Positions 46,383 through 64,000 of a stretch of DNA of 64,000 bases are shown piece by piece. The notes beneath the pieces were generated by a model. The model ran no database searches. It saw nothing but the letters and a program-made list of their open reading frames with translations, and had not been told where the DNA came from. Each line of letters starts with the position of its first letter. The first letter of the stretch is position 1. Position numbers and translations under genes: made by a program. This DNA comes from Thalassotalea fonticola. Its GTDB lineage: Bacteria; Pseudomonadota; Gammaproteobacteria; Enterobacterales; Alteromonadaceae. The DNA lies in contig NZ_CP136600.1 in the NCBI RefSeq assembly GCF_032911225.1, forward strand, positions 3,906,001 through 3,970,000, read 5' to 3'.

Positions 46383-47353
46383 TGGCTAAACTGCTCTGCT
46401 ATAAAATTTAATACTCGGCGTTCTAGCCAATATTGAGGCTTAAAAGGATTATTACCACTGATATATCCAACATGACCGCCGTGATCACTAACTTCAAAAT
46501 CAATCAAATTATTGTCTGGAATTTTATCCAAGTATTTATGGCAAAGGAATGGGTCGTCCATGGCGTGAATGATTAAAGTGGCTTTAGTGATTTTATCAAG
46601 TCGGTATAATCCACTGGCTTTTTCATAATAATCTTCAGCACTTTCAAAACCATTAATTGGCGCAGTCACTTTTTGATCGAACTCATATAGGGTTTTAATC
46701 TGCTCTAGTTCAGCTAGCTCGATATGAGAAATTAGCTTTAAGTTAATTTTTTCAGTGGTACTGTCTTTAAGCATATCTACCAAGTATTTTTGATACACTT
46801 TGGAAAACCCCTGATCTATTTGTGTACTACAACTGGCAAGATGTAATGGCGCACAGATAACGGCTGCACAATGAAATGGATTGTTAGGATCTTCGGCTAA
46901 ATAATTAGCCAAAACGTTACCACCAAGTGAGAAGCCCAATATGGCTAATGGTCGGTTAACAAAGCGCTCCTTTAAATATTCAGTACAATAATGAATGTCC
47001 CAAGTGTCGCCGCTATGATAAGAAGGACCCTGACGATTAGGGCGACCACTACAACCTCTAAAATGCATTAATAAGCCAATCCAGCCTTTGGCTTTAATAG
47101 CGCCCATCATGCCTTTTGCGTAGTGGCTGTTAATTGAACCTTCTAACCCATGCAACACATAAACAATGGGTTTTAATGGGTGTAAGTTAGGATCTTCAGT
47201 CCAGGCAAGGTCTACAAAATCACCGTCTGGTAATTCAACCGTTTCGTTAATTACAGCAACAGTTTGCTTGCGACGTAAAATTTTGGCCGCCATAGTTTGT
47301 AAATGGCGGTTACTTAACCACCAGGCAGGTTTGAATGAACTGGATTTTAACAT
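46379..47353 (-). CDS. yheT: YheT-type alpha/beta hydrolase
   Basis: A 324-residue hydrolase of the UPF0017/ABHD1-3 group. The N-terminus FKPAWWLSNRHLQTM, YVLHGLEGS, MHFRGCSGRPN, the nucleophile elbow LGFSLGGN (Ser142) and a C-terminal His in SDHGGHVGY are present. It may act on esters or lipids; the substrate is unknown. In E. coli it follows yheS directly. Here yheS lies about 15 kb away on the same strand. Confidence 0.93.
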   Translation of the reverse strand: MLKSSSFKPAWWLSNRHLQTMAAKILRRKQTVAVINETVELPDGDFVDLAWTEDPNLHPLKPIVYVLHGLEGSINSHYAKGMMGAIKAKGWIGLLMHFRGCSGRPNRQGPSYHSGDTWDIHYCTEYLKERFVNRPLAILGFSLGGNVLANYLAEDPNNPFHCAAVICAPLHLASCSTQIDQGFSKVYQKYLVDMLKDSTTEKINLKLISHIELAELEQIKTLYEFDQKVTAPINGFESAEDYYEKASGLYRLDKITKATLIIHAMDDPFLCHKYLDKIPDNNLIDFEVSDHGGHVGYISGNNPFKPQYWLERRVLNFIAEQFSQ

Positions 47354-47418
47354 TTGACTCTCTATCTTTTATGGAAAAATTATAACCAAAAAAGTGTAGG
47401 GAGAATAGTTAAGAAAGC

Positions 47419-47862
47419 TTAATTAGCGGTAAATACTGCTAAGATCTGATTTAAATCATTGGTTACGGTCAATGTTTTATCTACAATTTTGTAATTATCA
47501 ACAGCGCTTAACGCATTAAACAGTTTACTTTCTTGCTCAGAGGTATTTTGACAGAACTTGCGAGTGGCTCTGGCTGGACCAATTTCTAGTTTCCTCCCCG
47601 AGGAGTCGTAACTGCCTGAATAATTGTTGCAACCTGCATACCCTCTATAGGTGTTTTTTTCGGTTAAAAACTCAATGTTAACTGACTTTTTGTTTTCTCC
47701 TGTCTTAGCTGGAATACCGGCTAGAGAGGTTAGTTGCCATACTTGTCCTGTTAATGTTAACGCCATAGGATTTGCTTCTGGTTTTACGTCATTAGTTTGA
47801 CAGGCAACACACAATATTGATGCCGCTATAGTGAGGCAGATTTTTGTTAGTTGTGGGCTCAT
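47419..47862 (-). CDS. META-domain (HslJ-like) putative lipoprotein
   Basis: A 147-residue protein with an N-terminal signal and CVAC lipobox-like site (Cys21; Cys at -3 is unusual). The META/HslJ domain has WQLTSLAGIPA, YAGCNNYSGSYD, KLEIGPARATRKFC and EQESKLFNALSAVDNYKI. Two Cys (AGC, KFC) may form a disulfide. HslJ-type proteins are heat-shock-linked envelope proteins of uncertain role. Confidence 0.87.
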   Translation of the reverse strand: MSPQLTKICLTIAASILCVACQTNDVKPEANPMALTLTGQVWQLTSLAGIPAKTGENKKSVNIEFLTEKNTYRGYAGCNNYSGSYDSSGRKLEIGPARATRKFCQNTSEQESKLFNALSAVDNYKIVDKTLTVTNDLNQILAVFTAN

Positions 47863-48034
47863 TATGTTTCCAAAAATTTAAAATGCTTAAGATAATCATA
47901 GTGCTAACAACGGAAATAGGAAATGTGAGTTACGTTATAAATTGTAAATGAAGAATAATACTTGGCTTATACTTGTTGTCTTGAATTTTGTGGCATAATA
48001 CGCGACATTAATTTTACCTATTTAGGATACAACA

Positions 48035-48610
48035 ATGTCTATCGAACAGACCTTAAGAGATCGCAGTGGCGATAAATGTGAGCTTTGTGGCGCACAAGAT
48101 ACCCTTTCAGTTTATGAAGTCCCGCCGGTTGCAGAGCCAAACTCTGATAAGAGTGTTTTAGTTTGTTCTACTTGTGATAGCCAAATAAATGCTACTGACG
48201 GTGTATATGACACAAATCATTGGCGTTGTTTAAATGACAGTATGTGGTCACAAGTGCCAGTAGTACAAGTGATGGCATATCGTATGTTAAAACGGTTAAA
48301 CGCAGAAAGCTGGGCGCAAGATGCGTTAGATATGATTTATCTTGAAGACGATGTACGCGAATGGGCAGACTCAGCTGCCGGTGATGCATTAGAAGAAGAT
48401 GAACCAACATTAGATAACAACAAAGCACCATTAGCCGGTGGTGATAATGTAGTACTTATTAAAGATTTAGTGGTAAAAGGTGCTAACTTTACTGCTAAAC
48501 GTGGTACTGCAGTTCGAAATATTTCTTTAACTTCAAACCCATTACACATTGAAGGCCGAGTAAACGGCACTCGTATTGTAATAATCAGCGACTACGTTAA
48601 AAAAATGTAA
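48035..48610 (+). CDS. PhnA-type zinc-ribbon protein
   Basis: A 191-residue protein with an N-terminal zinc ribbon (CELC 15-18, CSTC 44-47), a middle helical region and a C-terminal PhnA/YjdM domain (VVLIKDLVVKGANFTAKRGTAV, HIEGRVNGTRIVIISDYVKK). Despite the name, the YjdM-like family is not a proven phosphonate hydrolase. It is monocistronic and followed by a long palindrome. Confidence 0.9.
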   Translation: MSIEQTLRDRSGDKCELCGAQDTLSVYEVPPVAEPNSDKSVLVCSTCDSQINATDGVYDTNHWRCLNDSMWSQVPVVQVMAYRMLKRLNAESWAQDALDMIYLEDDVREWADSAAGDALEEDEPTLDNNKAPLAGGDNVVLIKDLVVKGANFTAKRGTAVRNISLTSNPLHIEGRVNGTRIVIISDYVKKM

Positions 48611-48617
48611 TAAAATC

Positions 48618-48663
48618 AGGGTCAGAGTCAGGTTTTAAAATAAAACAACCTGACTCTGACCCT
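48618..48663. repeat. GGGTCAG-type palindromic repeat, copy with perfect 17-base arms
   Basis: AGGGTCAGAGTCAGGTT (48618-48634) and its exact reverse complement (48647-48663) surround an AT-rich 12-base centre. It lies 8 bases behind the PhnA-type gene. The outer GGGTCAG ends are shared with 11920-11969 and 22355-22366. It would fold as a strong hairpin and could also end transcription. Confidence 0.7.
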
Positions 48664-48834
48664 AAATTTTATCGCGGCTATTTTTATTTAACTGTCTGTT
48701 TTACTGTAAATTTTATTCTTTCCTCACAACTTTACATATTATACCTTTCTTAATTTTGTTGCTAAAAGTTGCAAAAATGTAACAAAAGTGTTGGAAAACT
48801 TCTTTTAAAACGTTACCCTTCTAGATTATGCGGA

Positions 48835-48865
48835 AAATGTAAGGATTCGGATTTACCTTACATTT
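48835..48865. promoter_or_regulatory. Inverted repeat upstream of the giant gene
   Basis: AAATGTAAGG (48835-48844) and CCTTACATTT (48856-48865) are perfect 10-base arms around 11 bases, ending 34 bases before the ATG of the 4411-residue protein. It could be an operator or a leader hairpin. The rest of 48664-48899 is AT-rich with no gene. Confidence 0.5.
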
Positions 48866-48881
48866 AAAATAAAAACAATAA

Positions 48882-62135
<13,254 letters not shown>

Positions 62136-62156
62136 TATTGCGTTGAATATTATTAC

Positions 62157-62183
62157 AAAAGGGGTAGTGATACCCCTTTTTTT
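62157..62183 (+). terminator. Intrinsic terminator behind the giant gene
   Basis: AAAAGGGGTA and TACCCCTTTT pair around GTGA and are followed by TTT. It lies 21 bases after the stop at 62135 and only 13 bases before the next ATG. Confidence 0.88.
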
Positions 62184-62196
62184 ATAGGAATAAAAA

Positions 62197-62574
62197 ATGA
62201 AAAAAATACTAATATCATTATCTGCAGGTTTAGTTTTGGGTTATGGTGCATCAACAGCAGTTGAACGTTCAGAAATTGCAAAACTAGAGGCTGAAAACAT
62301 TAAAGCTAAGCAGCAAATTTCAGCTTTGTCTGAACAGTTAGTAGTGGCACAAAATCAGCCTAAGCAAGCTCCTCCTTTACTGCAACGTACTAAGCTAAGA
62401 ACTTTAACGAATGGCAGCTTAAATAATACTAGCCGAAGTAAAGACCAATCAGGTGCTCAACGCAAACAAGCGACAGAACGCATGCGAGCACAACAAAAGC
62501 AGCAAGTTCAACAAAATGCTAATGACTTGAACAATCAAAAAATTAAAACCACCGAAAGTGGCATTGTGCTATAA
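62197..62574 (+). CDS. Small secreted or membrane-anchored coiled-coil protein
   Basis: A 125-residue protein not recognised as a known family. The N-terminus (MKKILISLSAGLVLGYGAST) is a signal peptide or anchor. Residues about 23-52 form heptads (ERSEIAKLEAENIKAKQQIS, ALSEQL) typical of coiled coil; the rest is Gln/Asn/Lys-rich and probably disordered. A ribosome site AGGAA lies 6 bases before the ATG. It begins 13 bases after the giant gene's terminator, so it is read by terminator read-through or from a promoter inside the giant gene. Confidence 0.72.
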   Translation: MKKILISLSAGLVLGYGASTAVERSEIAKLEAENIKAKQQISALSEQLVVAQNQPKQAPPLLQRTKLRTLTNGSLNNTSRSKDQSGAQRKQATERMRAQQKQQVQQNANDLNNQKIKTTESGIVL

Positions 62575-62644
62575 AGCATTATCTGTTGGCTGTGAGGTTA
62601 GAGCATGCTGAACAAAGCAGAATTTGAACCTTCCCTGAACAAAA

Positions 62645-62670
62645 AAGGCAGAGTATAAAAACTCTGCCTT
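62645..62670 (-). terminator. Terminator behind the ABC-F gene
   Basis: AAGGCAGAGT and ACTCTGCCTT pair around ATAAAA. On the minus strand it is followed by a run of six T, so it ends the yheS transcript; it may also serve the convergent small gene. Confidence 0.85.
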
Positions 62671-62693
62671 GTTATATTAAATGGGGTGTAAAA

Positions 62694-64000
62694 CTAATCT
62701 TCAGCCATGATATCTTCAATCTGTTCTTCAAGCTCCATCCATTGCTCTTCCGCCGTTTCAACTTGCGGTTTTAACTTGCCTTGTTTTAGCATTAATTGGG
62801 CTAGTTTGGCTTTGTTTTCGTGCTCGTAAGTTTCAGGTTGAGCAAGTTCATTTTCAATGGTTTCTAGCTCGGTCTGCCACTTTTCCACCTGCTTCTCTAG
62901 TTTTTCAACTTGCTTGCGCAGTGGCGCTGCTTTTTTACGAAGTTCAGCTTGTTGGCGACGTTGCTCTTTCTTATCGACCTTCTCAACATTTACGTCAATC
63001 GACTTTGATTGTGCCAGTGCTGATTTCTTATCGTCATCAAGCCATTGCTGATAATCATCAATATCACCGTCAAAACTATCAACTTTGCCATTGCCAACAA
63101 TGTAAAATTCATCAACGCATGATTCCAGTAGGTATCTATCATGGGCAATTAATATTATGGCCCCGGCAAATTCTTGAAGCGCGAGGACGATGGCTTGACG
63201 CATTTCTAAATCTAAGTGGTTAGTAGGTTCATCGAGAAGCAATAATTGTGGTTTTTCGAGTACGATGAGTGCTAATACCAAACGAGCTTTTTCGCCACCT
63301 GACATAGTATTTATCACATTCAAGGCCTGTTCGCCACTAAAGCCAAAGCGCCCTAGGTAATTTCTTGCCTGCAATTCAGTAAAGTCAGTTTTTGCTAACA
63401 TGATTTGATTAATTGCGGTTTCATCCATACGCAATTGTTCAAGTTGATGCTGGGAGAAATAACCAATTGTTAATTCTTGTGCACAAAAGCGTGTACCACT
63501 TTGTAATTTGAGTTCACCCGCCAAAGACTTAATCAGCGTTGATTTACCGGCACCGTTTCGGCCTAATAAACCAATGCGGCTACCTGGTACTAAATTTAAA
63601 GTCACACCTTTGAGTATAATCGCGTCTTCAGAGTAGCCACAATCCGTTTGTTCTAACGATAATAAAGGATAAGGCATATAACCTGGATTATCAAAACTAA
63701 AGCTAAATTGGCTGTCTACGTGCGCAGGCATTAAATCAGGCAGCTTTTCTAAACGTTTTAATCGAGATTGTGCTTGTTTGGCTTTGGTAGCTTTCGCCCT
63801 GAAACGGTCAACAAATGAAGTTAAGTGTTTCACTTCTCTTTGCTGCTTTTGATACATAGCATCTTGCTGAGCTAGCTGTTCAGCACGTTGGCGTTCAAAG
63901 CTGGTGTAGTTACCAGAGTATAACTTCGCTTTCTGATGTTCTATGTGCAGGATTTGGCCAATAACATCATCTAAAAAGTCACGGTCATGAGAAATAAGTA
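62694..64000 (-). CDS. yheS: ABC-F family ATPase, YheS-like, N-terminus beyond window edge
   Basis: The frame stays open to the window edge (435 codons visible; family length about 640). The edge region reads LISHDRDFLDDVIGQILHIE, the switch region of the first ABC domain, then the linker with FERQRAEQLAQQDAMYQKQQ. The second ABC domain has Walker A LLGRNGAGKSTLIKSL, signature SGGEKARLVLAL, Walker B LLLLDEPTNHLDL and H-switch AHDRYLLE. A Lys/Glu-rich C-terminal coiled coil follows, as in YheS. ABC-F proteins act on the ribosome E site. In E. coli yheS is followed directly by yheT-yheU. Confidence 0.92.
   Translation of the reverse strand, partial: LISHDRDFLDDVIGQILHIEHQKAKLYSGNYTSFERQRAEQLAQQDAMYQKQQREVKHLTSFVDRFRAKATKAKQAQSRLKRLEKLPDLMPAHVDSQFSFSFDNPGYMPYPLLSLEQTDCGYSEDAIILKGVTLNLVPGSRIGLLGRNGAGKSTLIKSLAGELKLQSGTRFCAQELTIGYFSQHQLEQLRMDETAINQIMLAKTDFTELQARNYLGRFGFSGEQALNVINTMSGGEKARLVLALIVLEKPQLLLLDEPTNHLDLEMRQAIVLALQEFAGAIILIAHDRYLLESCVDEFYIVGNGKVDSFDGDIDDYQQWLDDDKKSALAQSKSIDVNVEKVDKKEQRRQQAELRKKAAPLRKQVEKLEKQVEKWQTELETIENELAQPETYEHENKAKLAQLMLKQGKLKPQVETAEEQWMELEEQIEDIMAED

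Overview
This AT-rich window reads as the chromosome of a marine gammaproteobacterium of the Alteromonadales. Gene content and order suggest the Colwelliaceae (Colwellia/Thalassotalea type), but the genus is an inference. Nearly all genes have clear gammaproteobacterial homologues. No rRNA, tRNA, prophage, insertion sequence or CRISPR array was seen.

Region 1 (1-24 kb) follows the E. coli 85-86 min block in order. An edge-truncated SGNH-type lipoprotein and an MltA-like cell-wall protein come first. Then come the haem genes hemY-hemX-hemD-hemC with cyaY on the minus strand, divergent from lptM-lysA-dapF-DUF484-HAD (lysine and peptidoglycan precursor supply; xerC, usually inside this run, is missing). 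After them lie an S10 peptidase, a CBS protein, uvrD with a LexA box, a divergent M48 protease/YbjQ/DUF898 membrane cluster, rarD, yigI, recQ, rlmJ and ubiA.

Region 2 (24-29 kb) holds a DUF3718-like secreted protein, ubiC, glpG, glpE and the threonine-catabolic pair kbl-tdh, with a divergent Lrp/AsnC regulator. Region 3 (30-42 kb) matches the E. coli 82 min block: waaA, a family 9 glycosyltransferase, kdkA (LPS inner core), coaD, mutM, rpmB-rpmG, radC, coaBC, dut and slmA. A TetR regulator, a hotdog hydratase, a GNAT, a second Lrp regulator and a LysE exporter are interspersed. Region 4 (42-48.6 kb) holds pepD, yrfG, nudE, cysQ, a YceI protein, yheU, yheT, a META-domain protein and a PhnA-type zinc-ribbon protein.

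Region 5 (48.6-62.6 kb) is the unusual part. A single 13.2-kb gene encodes a 4411-residue predicted lipoprotein: a Pro-Glu stalk, about 1000 residues of Asp-rich thrombospondin-3-like repeats, large Trp-rich modules (two almost identical at DNA level, one diverged), and a C-terminal leucine-rich-repeat region. A small coiled-coil protein follows directly behind a terminator. This segment separates yheS (right edge, truncated) from yheT-yheU, which are normally adjacent, so it looks like an accessory insertion into a conserved operon. Two families of short palindromic repeats (GGGTCAG-type and ATACCAA/TTGGTAT-type) are scattered between genes.
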